The notes beneath the pieces are model-generated. The model was not told the origin of the DNA. It did not search any database and saw only the letters and a list, made by a program, of their open reading frames with translations. This document shows, piece by piece, positions 57,657 to 64,000 of a stretch of 64,000 nt of DNA. Position 1 is the stretch's first letter; every line of letters begins with the position of its first letter. Source of the stretch: Leisingera sp. ANG-M7 (GTDB lineage Bacteria > Pseudomonadota > Alphaproteobacteria > Rhodobacterales > Rhodobacteraceae); assembly GCF_000813965.1 (NCBI RefSeq), contig NZ_JWLI01000007.1, positions 62,001-126,000 of the forward strand. The letters are read 5' to 3'. The position numbers and the translations under genes were made by a program.

Positions 57657-58976
57657 TCAGCGCACGTAGTGCATGCCCTGGAAGGCGGCGCGGAATTCGG
57701 CGACCTCTGCCGCCATGGCCGCCGGGTCCTCCGTCCGCAAGGCCCGGGTGATCAGTTCCGCCAGCTGGGGCGCATGCTCCACGGTGACTCCGCGGCGCAC
57801 CAGTTCCGGGGTACCGATGCGCAGCCCGTTCATGTCGCCCGGCACCTCCGCAATGGGCAGGCCGATGCCGCAGGCCAGGAAGCCCGCCTTGCGCAGATGC
57901 TTCGACGCCGCCTGGCCGCCGCCGAACTCCGCCGCCTCCAGTGCGAACTGATGCGACTGGGTCATGCCCCTTACGGCCGCAAAGACCGGCAGTCCCTGAC
58001 CCGCCAGCGCCTCGGCCAGGGCCAGCGACAGATCGGCCATCGCCTTGGCATACCCTGCGCCGTGCTCCACCCAGTCCAGCAGGCTCATCGCCAGCGCCGC
58101 CGATTTCGCCGCGTCGAAATTCGCGGTCATGCCGGGAAAGGCGATGGCATCCAGCCGCTCGGCGATCTCCGCATCATTGGTGACGATCAGACCGCCCGCC
58201 GGGCCGCCCAGGCTCTTGTAGGTGCTCATCGTCATCATATGCGCGCCCTGTTCCAGCGGGTTGGCCCAATGGCCGCCGGCAATCATGCCGCACTGGTGGG
58301 CCGCATCGAACAGCACCTTGGCGCCCACCTCATCCGCAATCGCGCGCACCTCTGCCACCGGGTGCGGGAACAGGTTGAGACTGCCGCCAATGGTGATGAG
58401 CTTCGGCCGCACCTTGAGCGCCAGATCGCGCAGCGCGTCCAGATCGACGGTATAACCGTCCGCATCCACCGGCGCCGGATGGGTCTGCAGCCCGTAAAGC
58501 CCCGCACAACCGCCCGCATGATGGGTGACATGACCGCCCACTGCGGCAGGCGGCGCGATGATAGCATCGCCGGGTTTGGTCAGCGCCATGAAGCCATAGA
58601 GGTTCGCCAGCGCACCCGAGCCCACACGGATTTCCGCATAGCGCGCGTTGAAAACTTTGGCGGCGACCTCAGCGGCGATCACCTCGATCTCCTCGATGGC
58701 CTCCAGACCCATCTCGTACTTGTCGCCGGGATAGCCCAGCGACGGGCGGCTTCCAAGGCCGGTTGCCAGCAATGCCTCAGCCGCCGGGTTCATCACATTG
58801 GTGGCCGGGTTCAGGTTGAAGCAGTCACGGTCGTGGATCTCTGCATTCCGGTCCGCCAGCGCGGTCAGCCGCGCGGCGGTCTCACCGCTGGTGGCAGCGG
58901 CGGTCGTGGCAGCCACGATCTGCACGTAGTCTTCGCAGGCGGCGGGCACCCAGTTGCGGCGGGCAAGCTCTGTCAT
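57657..58976 (-). CDS. SHMT-like fold-type I PLP enzyme
   Basis: The 439-residue protein resembles serine hydroxymethyltransferase: FNLNPATNVMNPAAEALL and SLGYPGDKYEMGLEAIEEIE are SHMT-like, VLFDAAHQCGMIAGG holds the PLP-binding Asp and His, and MSTYKSLGGPAGG holds the Schiff-base lysine. Its divergence from housekeeping GlyA (TTTHKTLRGPRGG) suggests a specialised hydroxymethyl-transferring or aldolase reaction, such as on alpha-methylserine or a threonine isomer. The start at 58976 (MTELARRNW) is preferred to a longer arginine-rich frame. A LysR gene diverges from it and probably controls it. Confidence 0.8.
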   Translation of the reverse strand: MTELARRNWVPAACEDYVQIVAATTAAATSGETAARLTALADRNAEIHDRDCFNLNPATNVMNPAAEALLATGLGSRPSLGYPGDKYEMGLEAIEEIEVIAAEVAAKVFNARYAEIRVGSGALANLYGFMALTKPGDAIIAPPAAVGGHVTHHAGGCAGLYGLQTHPAPVDADGYTVDLDALRDLALKVRPKLITIGGSLNLFPHPVAEVRAIADEVGAKVLFDAAHQCGMIAGGHWANPLEQGAHMMTMSTYKSLGGPAGGLIVTNDAEIAERLDAIAFPGMTANFDAAKSAALAMSLLDWVEHGAGYAKAMADLSLALAEALAGQGLPVFAAVRGMTQSHQFALEAAEFGGGQAASKHLRKAGFLACGIGLPIAEVPGDMNGLRIGTPELVRRGVTVEHAPQLAELITRALRTEDPAAMAAEVAEFRAAFQGMHYVR

Positions 58977-59051
58977 GGTTTGTCTCCTTCGCGCAGTGGC
59001 GGGTTTCTCTCTGCCACCATCAAAGCGCCGATGCCCCCTTGCCCGCAAATC

Positions 59052-59067
59052 AGTTTTCCAGAAAACT
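59052..59067. promoter_or_regulatory. Candidate LysR operator in the SHMT-LysR divergent region
   Basis: AGTTTTC-CA-GAAAACT is a perfect 7-bp inverted repeat in the 117 bases between the two start codons, 26 bases before the LysR start. Confidence 0.5.
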
Positions 59068-59093
59068 AGGGCTAGAAAAATTGAGGCTCAGAC

Positions 59094-59966
59094 ATGGCTG
59101 TTTCCCCGCCCCCTGCCCAATCGCTGCCGCTGACCGCCCTGCGTGCCTTTGAGGCCGCCGCGCGGCTGGGCGGTTTCTCTGCCGCCGCGCAGGAGCTGGG
59201 CGTAACCCCAGGTGCGGTCTCAGCCCAGATCAAATCGCTGGAGGACGCGCTTCAAGCGCAGCTGTTCCATCGCCGCCCCAAGCAGGTGACGCTGACGCCG
59301 CTGGGCGCACGGGTGCTGCCGGAATTCTCCGCCGCCTTTGACCAATTGAACGCCGCCACCCGGTTCCTGCGCGAGGAGGCCCAGCCCAGCACCGTGCATA
59401 TCGCCACCCTGCCCGCCATTGCCCAGTTCTGGCTGTCGCCGCGCCTGCCTGCCTTGCGCGCTGCGATGCCGGAGATGGCGGTTTCGGTCACTGCCGCCGA
59501 GGAGCCGCCGAACCTCAAACGCACGCCCTATGACCTGTGCCTGTTCTACGGCGGCGATCTGGGGGAGGTGATCGAGCAGGACGTGATCTTCCCCGTCTGC
59601 GCCCCCGCGCTGGCAGGGAAGCTGCGCACGCCAGCGGATCTGCAGAACGTGCCCTGCCTGTCAGACGCTGTCTGGGCGCAGGACTGGGAGCACTGGCTGC
59701 AGGCCGCCTGCACCGGCGAGGTTCTGCATCTAAGGGGCCCGGAGTATTCGCTCTACTCGCTGGCGGTGGAGGAGGCCGTCAATGGCGCAGGGGTGCTGAT
59801 CGGCCACCGGGTTCTGGTTGCACCGCTGTTGGACAGCGGTAGGCTGGTGGCGCCGTTTGCGGTCAAAGCAGAGCTGCCGCGCGCGCTGCGCCTGTGGAGC
59901 CTGCGCCCCTCCGGCCCGCGCAGCCCGGCAGCACGGGTGGCGCGCTGGCTGGCGGAAAACGGTTAG
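59094..59966 (+). CDS. LysR-family regulator (GcvA-like)
   Basis: The 290-residue protein has a LysR winged helix (LTALRAFEAAARLGGFSAAAQELGVTPGAVSAQIKSLE) and an effector domain of the GcvA branch (LPALRAAMPEMAVSVTAAEE). It is divergent from the SHMT-like gene and is its probable regulator; the effector may be a serine- or glycine-like amino acid (inference). No strong ribosome site precedes the ATG. It ends 22 bases from the converging fnrL stop. Confidence 0.88.
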   Translation: MAVSPPPAQSLPLTALRAFEAAARLGGFSAAAQELGVTPGAVSAQIKSLEDALQAQLFHRRPKQVTLTPLGARVLPEFSAAFDQLNAATRFLREEAQPSTVHIATLPAIAQFWLSPRLPALRAAMPEMAVSVTAAEEPPNLKRTPYDLCLFYGGDLGEVIEQDVIFPVCAPALAGKLRTPADLQNVPCLSDAVWAQDWEHWLQAACTGEVLHLRGPEYSLYSLAVEEAVNGAGVLIGHRVLVAPLLDSGRLVAPFAVKAELPRALRLWSLRPSGPRSPAARVARWLAENG

Positions 59967-59988
59967 AGAGAACGCGGATTAAGCTGGG

Positions 59989-60729
59989 TCAGCCGAGGAA
60001 GCCGCCGTCACTGTCGTCGCCCGCCTCTTCCATCAGGCGGCGCATGTCAGGCACGGTCACATGCCGCTTGCCTTCCAGCTCGATGATGCCGTCGCGTTTC
60101 AGGGCCGAGATCTGGCGGCTCACGGTTTCCAGCGTCAGACCCAGGTAGTCGGCCATTGCCTCGCGGGTCAGTGGCAGGTCGAACACCATCCGGTTGGTGG
60201 CGCCGCCCGGTGTCAGCGTGGCATCACGCCGCGCAATGATGGCCAAAAGGCTGGCGATCTTCTCGCGCGCAGTCTTGCGGCCCAGAACCAGCATCCACTC
60301 GCGCGCAGCGTCGAGTTCGTCCAGGGTCATTTCCAGCAGACGATGGGCAATATGCGGAGTGCGCTCCATGAGTTCTTCGAACGGCTTCTTGCGGAAACAG
60401 CACATTACCACGTCGGTGGTCGCCGCCACATCATATGCCGCGCCCTCACGCCCCGGACGGCCGACAAAATCGCTGGGAAGCAACAGGCCCACCATCTGGG
60501 TGCGCCCGTCCTCCATCGTTTGGGTCAGGGAGGCGATGCCAGAGACCACAGAACCCACAAAGTTCATCACGTCGCCGGACCAGATGATCGGCTGGCCGGC
60601 CTCATAGGTGCGGTAGTATTTGATCGCATCCAGTTCCTCCAGCTCATCCGCGTTGCAGCGCGCGCAAACGGCACGGTGGCGGATCGGGCAGTCACCGCAT
60701 CTGGAATGGGAAAGGACTGGAGCGTTCAT
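59989..60729 (-). CDS. fnrL: Oxygen-responsive regulator FnrL
   Basis: The 246-residue protein is an FNR-type regulator. Iron-sulphur ligands are Cys11, Cys14, Cys22 and Cys25 (CGDCPIRHRAVCARC; three of these would be used) and Cys110 or Cys111 (VVMCCF). The recognition helix GLTLETVSRQISALK has the E-T-V-S-R set that reads TTGAT. I chose the ATG at 60729; a TTG at 60756 would lie inside the FNR box. The box 14 bases above its start suggests autoregulation. Under low oxygen it should activate ccoN, usp and hemN. Confidence 0.93.
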   Translation of the reverse strand: MNAPVLSHSRCGDCPIRHRAVCARCNADELEELDAIKYYRTYEAGQPIIWSGDVMNFVGSVVSGIASLTQTMEDGRTQMVGLLLPSDFVGRPGREGAAYDVAATTDVVMCCFRKKPFEELMERTPHIAHRLLEMTLDELDAAREWMLVLGRKTAREKIASLLAIIARRDATLTPGGATNRMVFDLPLTREAMADYLGLTLETVSRQISALKRDGIIELEGKRHVTVPDMRRLMEEAGDDSDGGFLG

Positions 60730-60742
60730 ACGTTGGTCCGGT

Positions 60743-60756
60743 TTGATCTGGGTCAA
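60743..60756. promoter_or_regulatory. FNR box between fnrL and hemN
   Basis: TTGAT-CTGG-GTCAA matches the FNR consensus at all but one base. It is 14 bases from the fnrL start (fitting autorepression) and 35 bases from the hemN start. Confidence 0.85.
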
Positions 60757-60791
60757 GGCTCAGGTTCGCGGGTTCCCATAACGGTAATTGA

Positions 60792-62147
60792 ATGGAACAG
60801 AAAGCTCAATTGGCCGAACTTGGTTTGTTTGACGCCAAAGTGCCGCGCTATACCAGCTACCCGACCGCGCCGCACTTTGGCAAAGAGACTGATTCCGCGC
60901 AGTTTTCCAGTTGGATTTCAAATATTTCACCGGGCAGCAGCATTTCGCTGTACATGCATGTGCCGTTCTGCCGCAGATTGTGCTGGTTCTGCGCCTGCCG
61001 CACGCAGGGCACCCATTCCGATGCCCCGGTGGAGGCCTATGTTCAGGTTCTTAAAGCCGAAATTGCGCTTTTGAAAGCGCAGCTGCCCGAGGGCATCACC
61101 CTGTCGCGCCTGCATTGGGGCGGCGGCACCCCAACCTTGCTGAGTGCCGATCTGATCCGCGATCTGGCAGGCACAATCACTGAGGCGTTTCCCCTGGCGC
61201 CGCGGGCAGAGTTCTCGGTCGAGATCGACCCGAACGAGATCGGGGACCGGCGGCTGGACGCGCTGGCCGAGGCAGGCATGAACCGCGCCTCTGTGGGCGT
61301 GCAGGATTTCGACAGCACCATCCAGCAGGCGATCGGCCGCATCCAGAGCTTCGAGGCCACGCGCGCCGCCATTGAGCAGCTGCGCGCGCATGGGATCCGC
61401 AGCCTCAATGCCGATATCCTTTATGGCCTGCCGCATCAGACGCCGGCGATCATGACCGAAAGCGTGCAGAAGCTGCTGTCGCTGACACCGGACCGTGTGG
61501 CAGTCTACGGCTATGCCCATGTGCCCTGGATGGCCGGGCGCCAAAGCATGATCCGCTCTGATGCGCTGCCGACGCCGGAGGCGCGGCTGGAGCTGTTCGA
61601 GACCGCCCGCCAGCTGTTCCAGTGGGACGGCTACCGGGAGATCGGCATTGACCACTTCGCGCGGCCCCATGACGGGCTGGCAGTGGCGCAGCAAACCGGG
61701 CGCCTGCGCCGCAACTTCCAAGGCTACACCGACGATCCAGCAGAGGTGCTGATCGGCATCGGCGCCTCGGCCATTTCGCGGTTCCCGCAAGGCTATGCGC
61801 AGAACGCGCCTGCGACCTCGGCCTATGTGCGCGCAATCCGCAACGGCCAATTCGCCACCGCCCGAGGCCATGCCTTTGGCGGCGAGGACCTGCTCAGGGC
61901 GCGGCTGATCGAAGCGCTGATGTGCGATTTCCGCATCTGCCGCGAAGAGATCCTGTCGCGCTTTGCCGTCACCGAGGCAAATCTGGACCGGCTGTTTGCA
62001 GAGGCCAGCGCAGCCTTTCCGGGGATGCTGGAGGTTTCCGCCAAAGGGTTGAAAATCCGCGAGGAAGCCCGCCCGCTGACCCGGATGATCGCCCGCAGCT
62101 TTGACGCCTACGAGCTGAGCCACTCAGGCCACAGCACCGCCATCTGA
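60792..62147 (+). CDS. hemN: Oxygen-independent coproporphyrinogen III dehydrogenase
   Basis: The 451-residue radical SAM enzyme decarboxylates coproporphyrinogen III to protoporphyrinogen IX without oxygen, in haem and bacteriochlorophyll synthesis. PRYTSYPTAPHF near the N-terminus and the cluster motif HVPFCRRLCWFCAC (Cys60, 64, 67, and Cys69) are as in HemN. GGGTPTLL is the SAM-binding glycine segment. There is no ribosome site before the ATG at 60792, and the FNR box is only 35 bases upstream, which would fit a leaderless message. It is divergent from fnrL, as in Rhodobacter. Confidence 0.93.
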   Translation: MEQKAQLAELGLFDAKVPRYTSYPTAPHFGKETDSAQFSSWISNISPGSSISLYMHVPFCRRLCWFCACRTQGTHSDAPVEAYVQVLKAEIALLKAQLPEGITLSRLHWGGGTPTLLSADLIRDLAGTITEAFPLAPRAEFSVEIDPNEIGDRRLDALAEAGMNRASVGVQDFDSTIQQAIGRIQSFEATRAAIEQLRAHGIRSLNADILYGLPHQTPAIMTESVQKLLSLTPDRVAVYGYAHVPWMAGRQSMIRSDALPTPEARLELFETARQLFQWDGYREIGIDHFARPHDGLAVAQQTGRLRRNFQGYTDDPAEVLIGIGASAISRFPQGYAQNAPATSAYVRAIRNGQFATARGHAFGGEDLLRARLIEALMCDFRICREEILSRFAVTEANLDRLFAEASAAFPGMLEVSAKGLKIREEARPLTRMIARSFDAYELSHSGHSTAI

Positions 62148-62240
62148 GGCGGTCTTTCGAACACGGAAGCCTCCCGCACGCCGCCGTCCAACGGGAGCAT
62201 TTGCCGGTTTTCCAGACAAAAGATATAGGTCAGCCGTCCT

Positions 62241-62272
62241 GACCAAATGTTTCGCGCGCCAAACATTTGGTC
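62241..62272. repeat. Perfect 12-bp inverted repeat between hemN and the ABC gene
   Basis: GACCAAATGTTT (62241-62252) and AAACATTTGGTC (62261-62272) flank CGCGCGCC. It lies between converging genes and could be a bidirectional terminator, though it is AT-rich and no T-run follows; an operator is the alternative. Confidence 0.55.
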
Positions 62273-62358
62273 AAACGCGCTGCCGCAACTTCTGGGCGTT
62301 GCGTAAGCTGCGAACGCATAGATGCTGCAAAGCCTGACAGAGCGTTAACCCGGACGGG

Positions 62359-63948
62359 TCAACCGGCGGCGGCCAGCAGCCTGCGGGTGTAGTCTGCCTG
62401 CGGGTTGGCAAACAGCTCCCCTGCCGCGCCGGTCTCCACCACGTCGCCCTGATTCATCACCACCACCTGATGCGACATCGCCCGCACCACGTTGAGGTCG
62501 TGGGAGATGAACAGATAGGCGAGCCCGTAGCGCGTCTGTAGATCGCGCAAAAGTTCGACAATCTGCACCTGCACCGTCATGTCCAGCGCCGAGGTCGGCT
62601 CGTCCAGCACCACCAGTTTCGGGCGCAGCACCATGGCGCGGGCAATCGCAATCCGCTGGCGCTGGCCGCCCGAGAACTCATGCGGGTAGCGGTCCATCGC
62701 TGCCGGGTCGAGGCCCACTTCCGTCATCACCTCTGCCACCAGTTCGCGGCTATCGCGGTGCTGATCGACCTTGTGGATGGCGAGGCCCTCGGAAATGATC
62801 TGAGCGCAGGTCATCCGCGGGCTGAGAGAGCCGAACGGGTCCTGGAACACGATCTGCATGTCCTTGCGCAGCGCACGCAGGTCGCGGGTGGACCATTTGC
62901 GCAGGTCCTGGCCTTGAAATTCAACTGCGCCCTCGGACGCGATCAGCCGCATGATGGCGAGCGCCAGGGTGGTCTTGCCGGAGCCGCTCTCCCCCACGAT
63001 GCCCAGGGTCTCCCCTGCCCGCACGGAGATCGACATCGGGTTCACCGCCTTCACATGCCCGACGGTGCGTTTCAGAAGGCCGCGCTGGATCGGGAACCAG
63101 ACCTTGAGGTCTTTGGCGGCCACCAATTCCTGCGCGTCAGCCGGCACCGGTTGAGGTTGGCCGGAGGGTTCTGCCGCCAGCAGTTTCTGCGTGTAGGGGT
63201 GCTGCGGGTTGGCAAAGATTTCGGCTGCTGGGCCTTCTTCGACGATCTCGCCGCTATTCATCACGCAGACCCGGTCGGCGATGCGGCGCACGATTCCGAG
63301 ATCATGAGTGATGAACAGCAGCCCCATGCCCTCGCTTTCCTTGAGATCGGCCAGCAGGTCGAGGATCTGCGCCTGGATGGTCACATCGAGCGCCGTGGTC
63401 GGCTCATCGGCGATCAGGATATCGGGTTTGTTGGCCAGTGCCATGGCGATCATCACCCGCTGCCGCTGCCCGCCCGAGAGCTGATGCGGGTAGGAGGTCA
63501 GGCGGCTTTCGGCGTCGCGGATGCCGACCTTCTCCAAGAGCTCCAGGATACGCGCGCGGGCGGATTTGCCGGTCAGCCCCTGGTGCAGCGCCAGGGATTC
63601 CTCCAGCTGGCGTTCAATGGTGTGCAGCGGATTGAGCGAGGTCATCGGCTCCTGGAAGATGAAGCTGATGTCATTGCCGCGCACCTGCATCAGGTGGCGC
63701 TCGCTGGCGCCGACCATTTCGGTGCCGTCATAGGTGACGGAACCGCTCACCATGGCGCTGTCGCCCAGGAGGGACACGGTGGAGAGCGCCGAGACCGATT
63801 TTCCGGAGCCGCTTTCACCCACCAGCGCCACGGTTTCGCCACGGCCGACGGAGAAAGATACGCCACGCACGGCCTCTGTCACCTTCCCGTCCTGGCGAAA
63901 GGAGACGCGGAGGTTCTGGACGTTCAGGAGGGGGGAGGTTTTGGTCAT
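62359..63948 (-). CDS. yejF: Peptide-type ABC transporter, fused double ATPase (YejF-like)
   Basis: The 529-residue protein has two full ATPase domains. Each has Walker [10 protein letters not shown], a canonical signature (LSGGQRQR and FSGGQRQR) and Walker B (LIADEP, VVLDEP); the first switch is LFITHD, the second LFISHD. The segment [20 protein letters not shown] is typical of YejF, the ATPase of the YejABEF importer for microcin C-type peptides and other oligopeptides. It would pair with YejB and YejE permeases, which should lie beyond the right edge. The ATG overlaps the preceding frame's TGA. Confidence 0.87.
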   Translation of the reverse strand: MTKTSPLLNVQNLRVSFRQDGKVTEAVRGVSFSVGRGETVALVGESGSGKSVSALSTVSLLGDSAMVSGSVTYDGTEMVGASERHLMQVRGNDISFIFQEPMTSLNPLHTIERQLEESLALHQGLTGKSARARILELLEKVGIRDAESRLTSYPHQLSGGQRQRVMIAMALANKPDILIADEPTTALDVTIQAQILDLLADLKESEGMGLLFITHDLGIVRRIADRVCVMNSGEIVEEGPAAEIFANPQHPYTQKLLAAEPSGQPQPVPADAQELVAAKDLKVWFPIQRGLLKRTVGHVKAVNPMSISVRAGETLGIVGESGSGKTTLALAIMRLIASEGAVEFQGQDLRKWSTRDLRALRKDMQIVFQDPFGSLSPRMTCAQIISEGLAIHKVDQHRDSRELVAEVMTEVGLDPAAMDRYPHEFSGGQRQRIAIARAMVLRPKLVVLDEPTSALDMTVQVQIVELLRDLQTRYGLAYLFISHDLNVVRAMSHQVVVMNQGDVVETGAAGELFANPQADYTRRLLAAAG

Positions 63949-64000
63949 TGTTTTTCCCCTTGCGGCACCACAATGAGGGCAGTGCCCGTCCGAGGGCGGA
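63945..64000 (-). CDS. C-terminal end of the gene preceding the ABC ATPase (permease expected)
   Basis: A minus-strand frame entering from the right edge codes for [17 protein letters not shown] and ends in TGA that overlaps the ABC gene's ATG (ATGA). In yej operons a yejE-type permease gene is next. The visible part is too short to identify the protein. Confidence 0.35.
   Translation of the reverse strand, partial: RPRTGTALIVVPQGEKQ

Noticed and set aside
60730-60756. TTG start for fnrL nine codons upstream
   Set aside because: The codon lies inside the FNR box; the ATG at 60729 gives the usual FnrL N-terminus.

Overview
The window looks like a chromosomal segment of a marine alphaproteobacterium of the Roseobacter group (Rhodobacteraceae), probably near Leisingera/Phaeobacter. 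The evidence is the high-GC codon use, the fnrL-hemN and ccoNOQP blocks with textbook FNR boxes, a norCBQD-nnrTU operon laid out as in Rhodobacter, and a GlpSTPQ(U)V-type glycerol ABC transporter. I count about 50 protein genes and one tRNA. I see no rRNA, CRISPR array or intact transposase.

Layout. 1-11.2 kb: a translationally coupled plus-strand operon for a specialised metabolite. It holds the thioesterase end of an assembly-line protein, a glycosyltransferase, an unusual NRPS module (formyltransferase, degenerate condensation-like region, adenylation domain split by a luciferase-like monooxygenase, carrier protein), a phosphopantetheinyl transferase, two related SGNH-type proteins (the second fused to a glycosidase-like domain) and a second glycosyltransferase. 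11.3-17.4 kb: exopolysaccharide genes (GT4 glycosyltransferase, flippase, chain-length regulator, BY-kinase-like ATPase without the Walker A lysine, initiating sugar transferase). 18-21 kb: a DgoK-like sugar kinase, a TIGR03084-type protein and an RNA methyltransferase. 21.4-27.4 kb: the glycerol-type ABC importer, whose two ATPases carry complementary defects that predict one degenerate and one normal ATP site. 27.6-29.9 kb: a BlaI/M56 regulator pair and an EF-hand protein.

30-39 kb: nitric-oxide detoxification (norCBQD, two small membrane proteins, a DUF1858 protein, a Crp/Fnr regulator, nnrS), interrupted by a soluble PAS chemoreceptor. 39-45 kb: a dihaem peroxidase paired with a hybrid histidine kinase, then an acyl-CoA transferase. 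45.15-48.7 kb: tRNA-Gln followed by a lower-GC 3.4-kb segment with a DUF2339 membrane protein, bounded by a 20-bp direct repeat of the tRNA 3' end, which suggests a small integrated island. 48.7-52.3 kb: a LysR regulator, a 66-residue protein, a DUF2270 protein and a TPR protein. 52.6-62.1 kb: ccoNOQP, a universal stress protein, a GlsB-like membrane protein, an SHMT-like enzyme with a divergent LysR regulator, fnrL and hemN. 62.3-64 kb: a YejF-type double ATPase and the tail of a preceding gene.

The right half forms a low-oxygen/NO programme: FnrL would activate the cbb3 oxidase, the stress protein and anaerobic haem synthesis through the boxes at 56198 and 60743, while the NnrR-like regulator would control nor and nnrS. 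The left half is accessory surface or secreted chemistry. All assignments come from reading motifs and gene order; no similarity search was run.
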